Assembly: GCA_963575745.1 (NCBI GenBank)
Contig: CAUYUJ010016149.1
Span: forward strand, 311,654 to 375,653
Length of the DNA stretch: 64,000 nucleotides
Source of the DNA: Prorocentrum cordatum
Lineage: Eukaryota; Sar; Dinophyceae; Prorocentrales; Prorocentraceae
Reading direction: 5' to 3'
Of the stretch, positions 41,285 through 52,264 are shown in pieces. The notes below the pieces were generated by a model that made no database searches, had not been told where the DNA came from, and saw only the letters and a list, made by a program, of their open reading frames with translations. The position numbers were made by a program, and so were the translations under genes. Positions within the stretch are counted from its first letter, which is position 1. Each line of letters opens with the position of its first letter.

Positions 41285-44200
41285 TCGAACCTTTCACCTC
41301 AACCTCCACCCATCGACCTCCAGCCTCCAACATACGATTTTCCGCCTCCACCTCTACCCTCCGAACTCCAGCATCCACCAGCTCAGTACTCCGACTTCAG
41401 TTTTCAGGCATTCGAGTCCCGAGCTATACCTCTACCGCCACCAGTGGACCTCCAGCCGTCATCAGCACAGCACTACAACCTCCACTTTCAAGCAGCAGAT
41501 TCTGCACCTCCACCTATCGACCTCCAGCTTTCACCACCCCCACCTATCGACCTTCAGCCTCCAACAGCCACCTATCCACCTCCACCTCTACCGTTTTACC
41601 TTCAGGGTCCCTCAACTCAGTATTCCGACCTCAGGTTTTTTGGCATTCGAGTCTTCACCTCCACCACAGCTGGTCGACCCCCAGCCTCCAGCAGCACAGC
41701 ACTCCGACCTCCACTCTCAAGCAGCAGACTTTGCACCTGTACCTAGTGACCTCCAGCTTCCACTACCGCCACCTATCGACCCTCAGCCTCCAGGAGCCTC
41801 TTACCCACCTCCACCTTTACCTTTTCGACCTCTTGTGTTCACCAATTCAGTATTCCGACCTCAGTTCGTCGGCATTCGAGTCTTCGTTTCCACCACAGCC
41901 AGTGGACCTCCAGCCTCCAGCAACGCAGCACTCCGACCTCCACTCAAGCAGCAGACGCCGACCTCCAGCGTGCATCATTGGACCTCCCACCACCACCACC
42001 ATCACCACCTATCGACCTCCAGGCTCCGACGGCACAGAATTCCGACCTCCAGAGTCCAACATTCGACCTCCCACCACCACCATTCTCACCTATCGACCTC
42101 CAGGCTCCGGCGGCCCAGCATCCCGACCTCCAAAGTCCAACATTCGACCTCCCACCACCACCATCTCCACCTATCGACCTCCAGGCTCCGGCGGCCCAGC
42201 ATCCCGACCTCCAGAGTCCAACATTCGACCTCCCACCACCACCATCTCCACCTATCGGCCTCCAGGCTCCGGCGGCCCAGCATCCCGACCTCCAGAGTCC
42301 AACATTCGACCTCCCACCACCACCATTCTCACCTATCGACCTCCAGGCCCCGGAGGCCCAGCATCCCGACCTCCAGAGTCCAACATTCGACCTCCCCCCA
42401 GCATTCTCACCTATCGACCTCCAGGCTCCGGCGGCCCAGCATTCCGACCTCCAGAGCCCAACATTCGACCTCCCACCACCACCATCTCCACCTATCGACC
42501 TCCAGGCTCCGATCCCGACCTCCAGAGTCCAACATTCGACCTCCCACCACCACCATTCTCACCTATCGACCTCCAGGCTCCGGCGGCCCAGCATTCCGAC
42601 CTTCTTCGACCTCCCACCACCACCATTCTCACCTATCGACCTCCAGGCTCCAGCGGCCCAGCATCCCGACCTCCAGAGTCCAACATTCGACCTCCCACCA
42701 CCACCATTCTCACCTATCGACCTCCAGGCTCCGGAGGCCCAGCATCCCGACCTCCAGAGTCCAACATTCGACCTCCCACCACCACCATTCTCACCTATCG
42801 ACCATCCAGGCTCCGGCGGCCCAGCATTTCGACCTCCAGAGTCCAACATTCGACCTCCTACCACCACCATTTCCAAGTATCGACCTCCAGGCTCCGGCGG
42901 CCCAGCATTCCGACCTCCAGAGTCCAACATTCGACCTCCCACCACCACCATTCTCACCTATCGACCTCCAGGCTCCGACGACCTCCAGGCAGCATCCGAC
43001 CTCCAGAGTCCAACATTCGACCTCCCACCACCACCATCTCCACCTATCGACCTCCAGGCTCCGGCGGCCCAGCATCCCGACCTCCAGAGTCCAACTTTCG
43101 ACCTCCCACCACCACCATTCTCACCTATCGACCTCCAGGCCCCGGAGGCCCAGCATCCCGACCTCCAGCGTCCAACATTCGACCTCCCACCACCACCATT
43201 CTCACCTATCGACCTCCAGGCTCCGGCGGCCCAGCACTCCGACCTCCAGAGTCCAACATTCGACCTCCTACCACCACCATCTCCACCTATCGACCTCCAG
43301 GCTCCGGCGGCCCAGCATCCCGACCTCCAGAGTCCATCATTCGACCTCCCACCACCACCATTCTCACCTATCGACCTCCAGGCTCCGACGCCCCAGCACT
43401 CCGACCTCCAGAGTCCAACATTTGACTTCCCACCACCACCATTCTCACTTATCGACCTCCAGGCTCCGGCGGCCCAGCATCCCGACCTCCAGAGTCCATT
43501 ATTCGACCTCCCACCACCACCATCTCCACCTATCGACCTCCAGGCTCCGGCGGCCCAGCATTCCGACCTCCAGAGTCCAACATTCGACCTCCCACCACAA
43601 CCATCTCCACCTATCGACCTCCAGGCTCCGACGGCCCAGCATTCCGACCTCCAGAGTCCAACATTCGACCTCCCACCACCACAATTCTCACCTATCGACC
43701 TCCAGGCTCCGACGGCCCAGCATCCCGACCTCCAGAGTCCAACATTCGACCTCCCACCACCACGATCTCCACCTATCGACCTCCAGGCTCCGACGGCCCA
43801 GCATTCCGACCTCCAGAGTCCAACATTCGACCTCCCACCACCACCATTCTCACCTATCGACCTCCAGGCTCGGCTCAACACTCCGACCTCCAGCGTCCAA
43901 CATTCGACCTCCCACCACCACCATTCTCACCTATCGACCTCCAGGCTCCGGCGGCCCAGCATTCCGACTTCCAGAGTCCAATATTTGACCTTGTACCACC
44001 ACCATTCTCACCTATCGACCTTCACCGTCTTAGCGGCCCCACCGCCAGCCTCCAGCATCCGACCTCTCATTTCCACCTCAACCTACTGGCCACCGGCCTC
44101 CACCAACCCAACCTTCCGACCTCCAGCCACCACCATCCGACTTCACACCACCACCACCATCTCCACCGATCGATCTCCGACCTGCCACTGCCACCAGCTA

Positions 44201-44296
44201 CCAACCCACCGTTCACTACCGGACAGCAGCGACAATAGCACAAGTGAGCAGCAACACCAGCCCAACTTGAGAAGCACTGGAGGAGGAGAGCGATGA
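41285..44296 (+). repeat. 81-bp proline-rich tandem array inside the LINE, about 25 regular copies
   Basis: Irregular early units (41285-41960) give way to a regular array (41975-44035) with DNA landmarks CACCTATCGACCTCCAGGCT, CCGACCTCCAGAGTCCAACA and TTCGACCTCCCACCACCACC. The frame shared with the LINE N-terminal part reads as FDLPPPPFSPIDLQAP plus AAQHPDLQSPT, 27 residues. Indels shift phase, and all three plus frames stay open (762, 782 and 772 codons) because the unit lacks stop triplets. The other frames read as His/Ser-rich and Arg/Thr/Pro-rich repeats. Confidence 0.9.
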
Positions 44297-44389
44297 CGGT
44301 GGTAAACACGACCAGCATACTCCAATACCGCATCCATCGTCAACCCAACTATTCACCATTACACACAAAAACGCACGAAGCCCCACAAC

Positions 44390-45080
44390 TGATGACTCGA
44401 TAGATGCACTGTTGCACGAATTGGACGGCGTACATTGGGCTGCACTTACCATCAGCAAGACATGGATAATGGAATCTCGTGAGATGTGGATCACAAAACG
44501 CGGGAAGCATTCATTTGCAGCATCGGGCCATACCGATGCGTCACGTGGAGTTGAATTTCTCGTTCATCGGCGACACGTCCATCATGTCAAACGTTTCGAA
44601 GCCATCAACGAGCGTATCTCTTACATCGTGCAATCCAAGCGGACATGTATTATTGCTGGAGATTTCAATGCGCAAGTGGGCAGACAGCCTTCCAATCTAC
44701 ATGATGATGAAGGGGACGACAACGACGAAAATAACAGGTCGCATGAGCCGGAGAGATACTCTTGGCAAATGTGGTTTGGGCTTGTGCAACCAAAGGGGGG
44801 CATGGCTCCGTTCATGGTCTAGCACACGGCAAATGAGACTAGCAAACACATTTTTCTACAAGCGCAACCACAAGTTGTTCACCGACACAAGCAGTGGCAA
44901 AAACCCTGACACAGACACAAATGTTGGTGGACAGGGCACGACGATATCAAGTGGTCGACTCGTACGCCTCCAACGTTCCAGACCTCGGATCCGATCACCA
45001 AGCTGTGCACGTCAAAATAGACATTGAATCCACGACGAGAACAATGAAGAAACGGGAACAACCGCACCGCGGCACGCGAT
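44390..45080 (+). pseudogene. LINE endonuclease, frameshifted
   Basis: ITHKNARSPTTDDSIDALLH and LDGVHWAALTISKTW (where the Asn and Glu motifs of the family lie; Lys-Asn and Lys-Thr replace the usual Trp-Asn and Glu-Thr), then RTCIIAGDFNAQVGR (Asp-x-Asn). The frame closes at 44822, and another frame supplies VDRARRYQVVDSYASNV and PDLGSDHQAVHVKI (the Ser-Asp-His motif). The apparent loss of the catalytic Glu and the frameshift make it non-functional. Confidence 0.7.
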
Positions 45081-45129
45081 CCCATCCCCCAGCCGACGAC
45101 CCATTTTTCTTTGACGCTGGCAACAGCAT

Positions 45130-45501
45130 TTGAGCGACCACAACCACGACGCCGACTTGAACAGTAGGTGCCATGACAGTGATGAAGGGCTCAAGCTTGC
45201 AAACAAGGACTACCAGGAACACCGAGAGCAATCTGCCGGAGACCTTCAAGGAAACGCCAGCGACGGACCGACAGCACGGTTCAAGGCATTCGTCCAACAG
45301 AGACGCGCGACCGCACCACGAGACACAATTGCACGAACATCCCTCAGCAAACAAAGTTTTCGACTGACAAGGGCTATCAAGCGTGCCGAGATGAATGCCG
45401 AGCTCAAGGAGATCGTCTGCCAATTCAAAGGGCTGAAGACAACATCTGGGTTGAAAAACCAGCAAGCACAAAAGTATTGCCCCACCAATGACCACAGCTG
45501 A
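45130..45501 (+). pseudogene. LINE linker between endonuclease and reverse transcriptase
   Basis: A 123-codon open frame, rich in Gln, Arg and Lys (FKAFVQQRRATAPRDTIA, SFRLTRAIKRAEMNAEL), fits the helical connector seen between these domains. No domain signature; assigned by position. Confidence 0.4.
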
Positions 45502-45589
45502 AGGTATCGACGAGACAGATAGACAAAGCGTAGCAGACGTATTCTTTACTTTTTTAACAAAAAAAGCTGTACAAGGACCCGCGCCGCGT

Positions 45590-47400
45590 AGCCAGCGCCG
45601 GCAATGCCCACCTGCAGACGCGCGGCGACTCGACCATCCCGCCTTTCACAGCGAGCGAGCTCCACCAAGCAATCAAACAGTTCAAGAACGGCAGTATTAG
45701 CGACGCCGCTGGGCTCACGGCAGAATCCCTCGAAGCAGTAGGCACTACCTTGCAGTGCCATCTACTTCGACTATACAACGACACCGTCAAGCCTGATCGC
45801 TCCCCGCCAGGCCAGTGGAGATGCACCGCCATCACTGCGATGCACTAGTGTGGTGACCCCAAACAACTGGGCAATTACAGCCCGATTGCCGTCAACCCTC
45901 TGCAGTATAAGCTGATGTCTCGCCTCCTTTGCAGCCGGCTCAGCGTCTTGTTCGACGCGCGACAAAGCCCAGACCAAGCAGGTTTTCGCGAGAACTATTA
46001 CACAGAGGACCAGTTGTTCACACCGCTGCTTCATGAGGGCTCCCACGAATTGCAGCTGCCGCTCTTGGCCGCCGCCGTTGATTTCAAGAAAGAGTTTGAC
46101 TGTGTTGACCACGACTGTATGTAGGGCGCTCTGCGACAGCAACACATGCCACCCGCCTACATCACCTTCCTGCAACACTTATATAGCACCCAAACTGGCA
46201 CAGTTTGGACGGATACCAACAGCAGAGCCTTCAATATCGAACGGGGCGTTTCACAGGGGGACCCGCTGAGCTCTTTCCTTTTTCAACGCCGTCTTAGAGC
46301 GCGTGTTCAGACAAGTGAAACCGGTTTGGTCGCGAGCGAAATTCGGGATCCACCTTGGCTTTCAGCGCGAGCGCGGATTGCAAATCTGCGTTTCGCCGTC
46401 GACGTGTTGTTGTGCGCCGCCAACCTAAGACAGCTCACCTGCTTACTTCGCGACGTACAAACCCACGCAGCTACGTGTAGTCCGCTGCGACATCCGGAAA
46501 AGCCGCAGACCCTGGCGCACATTAGCGGTGGGGAGGGGGGAACAACCACCCGTGTCGACATCAGCGGCGACAGCGTCAGCATCCTACATTCCAGCCACGG
46601 AACGATGCACTTGGGAAGAAAGTTCACTTTTCACGAATTTCATGACACGGAGCTGCGCGACAGGATTTCCGAAGGGTCGGCCCGTTTCAATCGGCTTCGT
46701 TACGAATTGATCAACAAACGCTTCCCGCTCCATGGTCGATTGAGGTTTGTCAAAGATACTGTTGCGCCATCCGTGCTGTTCGGCTGCTCATCCTGGACTC
46801 TGGCGGAGAAGATGCTTCCTATTCTCATGCGCGTACAACGGAAAATGCTCAGGCTTCTCGCGGGAGTGCCGCGGAGACGCAACGAACAGCGCCAGCGCGC
46901 GCCCGACTTTTCCGACGACGACCGCCACCGCAACGTGACCGACGCCGACGCAGCAAACAACCCGAACGACGCAGCCAGCAACAGCGACGAGAGGAATGAT
47001 GACGGAATGGAATCATGGGCCGACCACATTCGACGAGCCACTCGTGAAGCCGCGGACCATGCCTCCCGAAACCAAGTGGAACACTGGGTTGCTCTAAGTA
47101 TATATATATGTATGTATATATATGAAACGGAAATGGAAGCGGGCATCCCGCGTAGCGACGCGCGACTGCGACAGGTGGACTTCTTTGGCTGCCTCACCTC
47201 ATGGGAACCGCGCTCGCACGACCCGCGCCCGGCCCGCCAGCGGCGCGGAGGCCGCGAAAGCGATGGGCAGACGACATCACGCACTTCTTACGCGCCAAGG
47301 GCACGTGTGATGACCGCGACGACCAGGAACGCAACAACCAATGGTTACCAATTGCAGCTCATCAACAGTTATGGAGCGATCTAGAAGATGATTTATACAA
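45590..47400 (+). pseudogene. LINE reverse transcriptase and C-terminal region
   Basis: In one frame: LHQAIKQFKNGSISDAAGL, TAG at about 45847, GNYSPIAVNPLQYKLMS, QAGFRENYYTEDQLF, AAAVDFKKEFDCVDHD (first catalytic Asp), TAG at about 46122, RGVSQGDPLSSFLF, then IANLRFAVDVLLC where FADD is expected, so one of the two catalytic Asp residues has become Val. The thumb and C-terminal part (YELINKRFPLHGRLRFVKDT, RKMLRLLAGVPRR, WADHIRRATREA) are followed by a short TA/ATGT microsatellite (47098-47122). The final RPRKRWADDITHFLRAKG and LWSDLEDDLY come from another frame. Clearly a dead enzyme. Confidence 0.82.
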
Positions 47401-47694
47401 GGCGCCTTCGCCCACTGCAACCTATAGGATCTGGAGTGCTTGCCCGACTCCAGCGTTGCGTATTCTGCCAGCGCCGGTCGTTTCTCCGACTCTTGTTCAC
47501 GACTCCGGTTCCCGTCCATCTCTCCGACTCTGGTTCCGGCTCCGACTCTTGCCCCCGACGCGCCCCCTGAGGCCCCGGCCCCCCCGCGCCGCCCAATGAG
47601 GGCCCGTCCCGCTGGACCGAAATCGCGCGCTCGCCTCGCCTCGCCTCGCCCGCCGGCAGGTCTCGCGCGCGGTTCCACCCCGAGTTTAACCGCG
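47401..47694. other. 3' flank with short TCCGACTCTGGTTCC repeats
   Basis: Four or five imperfect units at 47485-47560; no gene. Confidence 0.5.
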
Positions 47695-47990
47695 CCCCCC
47701 ACGCGTTTCGTGGCCCCAGAGGGGGCTCCACCGAATGCCCAAATGCCGGCGTTCGCGTGCGCCCACCGCGCTCATTTTGGCACGCCCGCCATGCGTCTCG
47801 CGGCCCCCCATGGGGAGCGCCACCGAAGACCCAGGTGCCAGCGCGCGCTTGCGGCCGCCGCAGTTATTTTGGCACGGCCCTCGCGCGCGCCGTGGCCCCA
47901 TGGGGGGCCCCACCAAAGATCCGGATGCCAGCGCTCGCGTGCGGCCGCCGCGCCCATTTCGGCACGCCCCTCGCAGTGCGTGGCCCCATA
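47695..47990 (+). repeat. About 90-bp monomer array 2
   Basis: Three to four units (CGTGGCCCCAGAGGGGGCTC, CCACCGAATGCCCAAATGCC), the same family as 38925-39955 but more diverged. Confidence 0.85.
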
Positions 47991-48090
47991 GTGTGGAAGC
48001 ACGCCAGATTTGATTTTGTTGGTTTAGCGCGTGGGCGAGCATTCCGCTCCGCGTTTGGCTCGAGCCCAAAAAGCATTACGGATGGGAGTT
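47991..48090. repeat. Dispersed GTGTGGAAGCA..TTTAGCG module, copy 1
   Basis: GTGTGGAAGCACGCCAGATT, TTTAGCGCGTGGGCGAGCAT and CCCAAAAAGCATTACGG match 57081-57190. Confidence 0.75.
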
Positions 48091-50706
48091 GCTGCCGCAG
48101 CTGGCAGTGGGGCAGCTCGAGACGCCAGCGCGGCGGCCCGCCTCCAGGCTCTCCCGCGCCCTCGGCGAGAAACCTCGCTCCGAGGTCCGACTGGCGCGGC
48201 GTTCGCGGCGTGCCCGAGGAGGGCGACGACGAGGGCGCGTCGTCGGCAGCCTTTCCGGGAGCGAACCCAGCAGCGCCACCGGCAGCGAGTTCGTCAACGG
48301 GGACTACAGCGACGCCGGGGATCGCGACCGAACAGCTGGCGGAGCTGTTGAGAAGCGTCGTCCGAGAGACAACGGGGGCACCGGCGGCGTCGGGGCGACC
48401 CCGAGGGCAGAGTCAGCAGCAGACCGCGAGACCGACCCTTGGAAGGAACACGTCGTCGGCAGCGCTACCGGCTCCCATGATAGTGGCCGAGGACTACCGC
48501 CCGAGGAAATGAAACGCCGACTCGTGGTGGGAGTCCAGGTGGCATCGCTGTTCCAGCGGCGACGATTGTTCATGGTGGCTAAATGACTGGCGTTAGCCGT
48601 CCTGGTCAGGCGGTGGCAGAGGCGATGTCTCGGACCTGCCAGCTTTGCCCGGGTGGAAACATTATCGCCAGCGGCGTCGAGCTCTACGATGTCGGGATGC
48701 CGACGCCGACGCGACCGCGTGGCGCCGAGCAGAAAGTTTCCTCAAGTTGTTTGACTGGAACATGCAAGCCATATTCGAGGACATCAACGACATCGCGCTG
48801 ACCAGCAAGGGCTGGATCGACGCCGTGCGCCGTGCCACAGAGAATGGACATGATGATCGGCGCGAGGGATGGGGGCGACCTCCGACGCGCTGGCCGCAAG
48901 GCGCTGTTCGCAGCAGTCAGAGAGTCCAAAGAGTCAATCATCCAGTGCGTCAGCAGGCGCGAGGCCCAGCCCACGGAAGCAGGAGGCAACGACACGTGGC
49001 CTTCGACGAAGCTGAAGGGCTTCCTTCCCGAGGAGAGCCGGCTTCACGGCCCCGGGCATGCAGGACCTCCGCGCCCTCGCCCAGGGGCGCCTGGATTACC
49101 AGAGTGCGGCCTGGCAGATGGCCCCGACAGGTTCTGAGCGGCTGCTTCCAGGTGGGACTTGCGAGCTCGATGTTCGCGACCCTCGGCATGGCGGACGAAG
49201 GTCCAGGCCTGGCCGACCAGTCTCCCCCCTCTTCTTTTCCCCAGGTTCGGTCGGAGGCTGAGGGTGGTTCGGGGGGGGGGGGGGGGGGCGAGTCCGAGCG
49301 CGACGACGACGAAGTCGATCAGGGGAAAGACCGGGCAGCCCTGATGGCCGAGGAAGACCTGGACCTGCGCGAGGACCGGGTCGACTGCGCCTTGGCTATG
49401 TTGGCGAGCTGTCCGACGGGCAGGACATGGAGGCATAACAGGAAACCAAACGCGCCGCGAAGACAGACCGGTAAATCTACGGCGGCCGAGGAGGGGCACC
49501 GCCGCCAGCGCGCCGTGCCCCAGGCAAACGCCAAGGGCGAGGACTTGGCCGTGGAGGTCGCGAGGATCGAGGCGACTGCATTCGACGGCGTCCGAGATTC
49601 ACCAGTCGAGCAGCACGTGGAGATCACCGGGCGCAACGCGCGCCGCCAGAAGGGCCACTGGATCCGTGAGCGCCCGAATAAAAACGCCGGCAAGCGCAGC
49701 GCGGGCGCGGCCCGGGTCAGAGGGGGCGATGACCGTCAGGGGTTGTCCGCGTAGCTTTTAATCGAGTTCGAGGGCCAGGGGAACTGCCGTGTCCGGGTGG
49801 CCCCGTAGACGATGGAATTCCCGCGTGGTCTGCAGGGGGAAATTTCGAAATGCAGCGACTTCTTCTTCGCCAGAGCGACGCAGGCCATGGCGATCCGGGA
49901 GCGGGAAGCGATCTCGTCGGCGTCGAGGCCCTCGACAGGGTGGCGGCGGCGCCGGTGGGTCACGGTCTCCAGCGCGCGGGGATCCCTACGCGTTGCCGCG
50001 GGCAGTGCGCTGCCCGTGGCGTGGGGGGGGGGCAGCGAAGTTATCGGTGCCTTGTTGCTCCCGCTGTGCCTGGGCGGAGTGCTCGGCGTCGTCGCGGCCG
50101 CCGTTCTGGCGGACGACGTTCCGCGCGTTTTCGGCGAGACTCCGTTGGACCTCTTGGCTTGTGTCCTGGACCTCCCGAACGACAGCGCGCGGCTGGAGAC
50201 CTTGCGCGCGGGCGTGAGGGTGGGCGCGCTCATCCTGGGCCACCGCGCGGCAGATCTCGCAGCGGCCGCTGCGGCACTCAGCTTCGGTTCCGGGCTCGGC
50301 CTTCCAGCGCTTCCTGTTTCGAAAGCATGGCGCATTTGATTTCGCTAAAGGCCGAGTCAAAGAGTGTCAGTCACGGGCGTTTTTCGAGATTAGATTCCCT
50401 CTCCCTTTTCTTGTGCAGCATCATAATTTTACTCGGGTGGTCGACGTCAAGTCGAGATCTTGAGCGCTACTCCGCCCCGACCAATCAATGGCCAACAGTG
50501 GGGGGACCTCAAGGGGGGAATGGTCTTCGCTTTCGTCTGGGTCGTCGTCAGGTCGCCGGCTCAGACTGCCGGCGCAAGATCGCAGGTCGGGGCCATGGGG
50601 CCGCCAGAGCAAGCCATGATGCCCAACGTGTTGGAGGGGGCGGGCCCTCTGGAACTCTAGAGACCTCCGTGCCTCTTCCTCTCTCATCCAGGTTGGCCTC
50701 GTCGTC
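48091..50706. other. GC-rich region with overlapping ORFs, nature unclear
   Basis: Open frames occur on both strands. The longest is a 369-codon plus frame at 48645-49754 (segments SFLKLFDWNMQAIFEDINDI, LTSKGWIDAVRRAT, then a poly-Gly and Arg-rich tail), with minus frames at 49736-50360. By position this could be the gag part of the copia-like element that follows, or host sequence. I see no decisive motif. GC-rich DNA gives long chance ORFs, so I do not call any of them a gene. Confidence 0.35.
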
Positions 50707-51471
50707 GTGGGCTGTCTGGCCGTGGTCCATTTTAGCTCGATTTTCTTGGGGGTCAGCTCGGCATCTCGCGCGCGGCCTCCCGACTCGCTACGCGCCCCCT
50801 TGTCGACGGGGCCGCGAGGTCAATCTCAGCGGCCGCCGCCGCGGCGATTGCGCCGGCGGCTCCGCGGGCAGCAGCTCTGGGCAGGAGCGCTAAGAAACCA
50901 GAAGCTCACGAGGCTGCACAGGAGCCCCGCGGCTTCGGAGCTCTCAGGAAGCGGCTGCGGATGCGGGCCGCGAGAGTGCCGACCGGGGGGCGGCAGGGGG
51001 CGCGAGCCCATCGCACGCTGCCGCCAATGCAGGAAGATGCCCCAGGCCCAGCGCGGCAGGCAGTGGTGGCACCGACGCCCGCCGACCGCGCTGGGGCCAC
51101 CGAGGAAGCCGCCGCCGCCAAAGATGGATCCGAGGGTGGCGCCACCGACGCCTCAGACCCCGCGACCGGGCGAGCCTCCAAAGACGCCGCCACCAGTTCC
51201 AAATTGTCCCCGATCACCATGTCACATACGATGGGAACCATGGGGATCTGGCTCCAAGTGCTCGCGATGTGGAACACGTCTCACGTGGGCCCCCAGAAGC
51301 CGGGGCGGGCCCGGGCCTGGGGCAGACCGCGCAGAGTCAGCGGAGGCAGCAGCGCGTCGAGCGGCCGAGTCAGCCGACACCATGGTGAACATCACGCAGG
51401 AGGACGGTGGCTCCGTGGAGGGAGCAGCGGCGCCCACTACCGTCAATGGCGTGGGCGCCCTGCTCGAGTGA
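50707..51471 (+). CDS. Hypothetical Pro/Ala-rich protein with Cys pairs, possibly gag-related
   Basis: A 254-codon open plus frame ending TGA at 51469-51471. The first codon (50707, ATG) may not be the true start. The middle has paired cysteines (ARCRQCRK at about residue 97; PNCPRSPC, then SKCSRCGT at about 175-195), which could be a zinc-binding knuckle or ribbon. A Pro-rich linker precedes them and an Ala/Glu helical segment (AESAEAAARRAAESADTM) follows. The next ORF continues in the same frame after the single stop. Both may be one broken gag-like protein of the copia-like element. Not recognised with certainty. Confidence 0.3.
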   Translation: MGCLAVVHFSSIFLGVSSASRARPPDSLRAPLSTGPRGQSQRPPPRRLRRRLRGQQLWAGALRNQKLTRLHRSPAASELSGSGCGCGPRECRPGGGRGREPIARCRQCRKMPQAQRGRQWWHRRPPTALGPPRKPPPPKMDPRVAPPTPQTPRPGEPPKTPPPVPNCPRSPCHIRWEPWGSGSKCSRCGTRLTWAPRSRGGPGPGADRAESAEAAARRAAESADTMVNITQEDGGSVEGAAAPTTVNGVGALLE

Positions 51472-52044
51472 TTGCAATGGCAGCTGTTCGACCCGCCAGG
51501 AGGCTTGCGTGCCGTGAGACGCGTTCAGGAAGTGGTGAACCGCATGGCCGAGCTCATCACCTCTCAGCAAGTTCCTCAAGGCGGCCAGATGGACGAGGGC
51601 CTGCGGCATATTCACCACGGGGTGACCCGCGTTCGCCGCGTGGTCGAGTTGTTTGGGACGTTCGCGGAGTCAGCGGACACCTTGGTCGAGCAAGCCCTAG
51701 GACTCCAGCGACAGATGGGCGCGACGCAGCATGCCATCGACCAGCTGGTGACCATGGTCGCCCAGATAGGCACGGCTGTGTCTGGGCTGATCCAGGTGGC
51801 CAGCTCTCAGCAGACAGCGTCGGCATCGTCCAGCAGCGGGGACATGGCGGGCGCGGGTGGGCCGACGGATGCGAGTGCGTCGACGATGACCGCGTCGGTA
51901 TCCTCAGGGAGCAGAGGCGATCGAGCTACGGCCACTCCCGCGGCATCCACCCATGCCGACTGGGAGATGGTTCGAGGTGTCTCGGCGAGTCCTCAGACGT
52001 TTCCATATTTCCGCGCGCAGTCCCCCGACGGTGCGACGGGGTAG
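51472..52044 (+). CDS. Hypothetical protein with amphipathic helices, possibly gag-related
   Basis: A 190-codon frame that continues the previous one after its TGA. It holds regularly spaced hydrophobic residues (VVNRMAELITSQQVPQGG, VVELFGTFAESADTLVEQAL, MGATQHAIDQLVTMVAQIGT) suggesting long helices or a coiled coil, then a Ser/Ala-rich tail. It abuts the zinc-binding start of integrase, which lies in the +1 frame from about 52045. That arrangement fits the end of a gag region or of a gag-pol precursor. No catalytic motif is present. Confidence 0.35.
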   Translation: MQWQLFDPPGGLRAVRRVQEVVNRMAELITSQQVPQGGQMDEGLRHIHHGVTRVRRVVELFGTFAESADTLVEQALGLQRQMGATQHAIDQLVTMVAQIGTAVSGLIQVASSQQTASASSSSGDMAGAGGPTDASASTMTASVSSGSRGDRATATPAASTHADWEMVRGVSASPQTFPYFRAQSPDGATG

Positions 52045-52049
52045 GCCCC

Positions 52050-52264
52050 AAGCAGGCGTTGGGCACATGGGGCGCCTGGACAACCGGAAGTTATGTCGAG
52101 TGCTGCGTGCCGGTGGCGCGAAGAGACATCGGATCAGGCGGGCGCGGCAAAGATTTAGATGTTCCGAGTGCGAGGAAAAGAGTCGCGCAGACAACCGCCG
52201 CTGAGCTGCTGCCATGCCTGGCACCTTCCGCTTCGACCACGTCGTCGGGGCAGATCTGTTTTAT
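52050..52264 (+). pseudogene. Integrase N-terminal zinc-binding region (GAG_pre-integrase type)
   Basis: GHMGRLDNRKLCRVLRAGGA matches the His-Gly-His...Leu-x-x-Leu-(R/K)-x-Gly-Gly pattern, followed by RARQRFRCSECEEKSRA (the Cys-x2-Cys pair) and FRFDHVVGADLFY at the start of the catalytic core. The reading is cut after TTTTAT at 52264 by the AT-flanked element. The peptide resumes as LDYQSVAYHFLNVVDHG at 53139. Confidence 0.78.

Larger units (their letters stand above)
38925..47400 (+). mobile_element. Third LINE: monomer 5' region, N-terminal ORF, Pro-rich repeats, endonuclease, reverse transcriptase
   Basis: All parts lie on the plus strand in the expected order over 8.5 kb: 90-bp monomers, N-terminal ORF (39959-40738), a proline-rich tandem repeat (41285-44296), endonuclease (44390-45080), linker, reverse transcriptase and C-terminal region (45590-47400). 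The N-terminal part is homologous to the LINE at 1-2069. Stops and frameshifts are scattered through every part, so the copy is dead. Confidence 0.8.
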
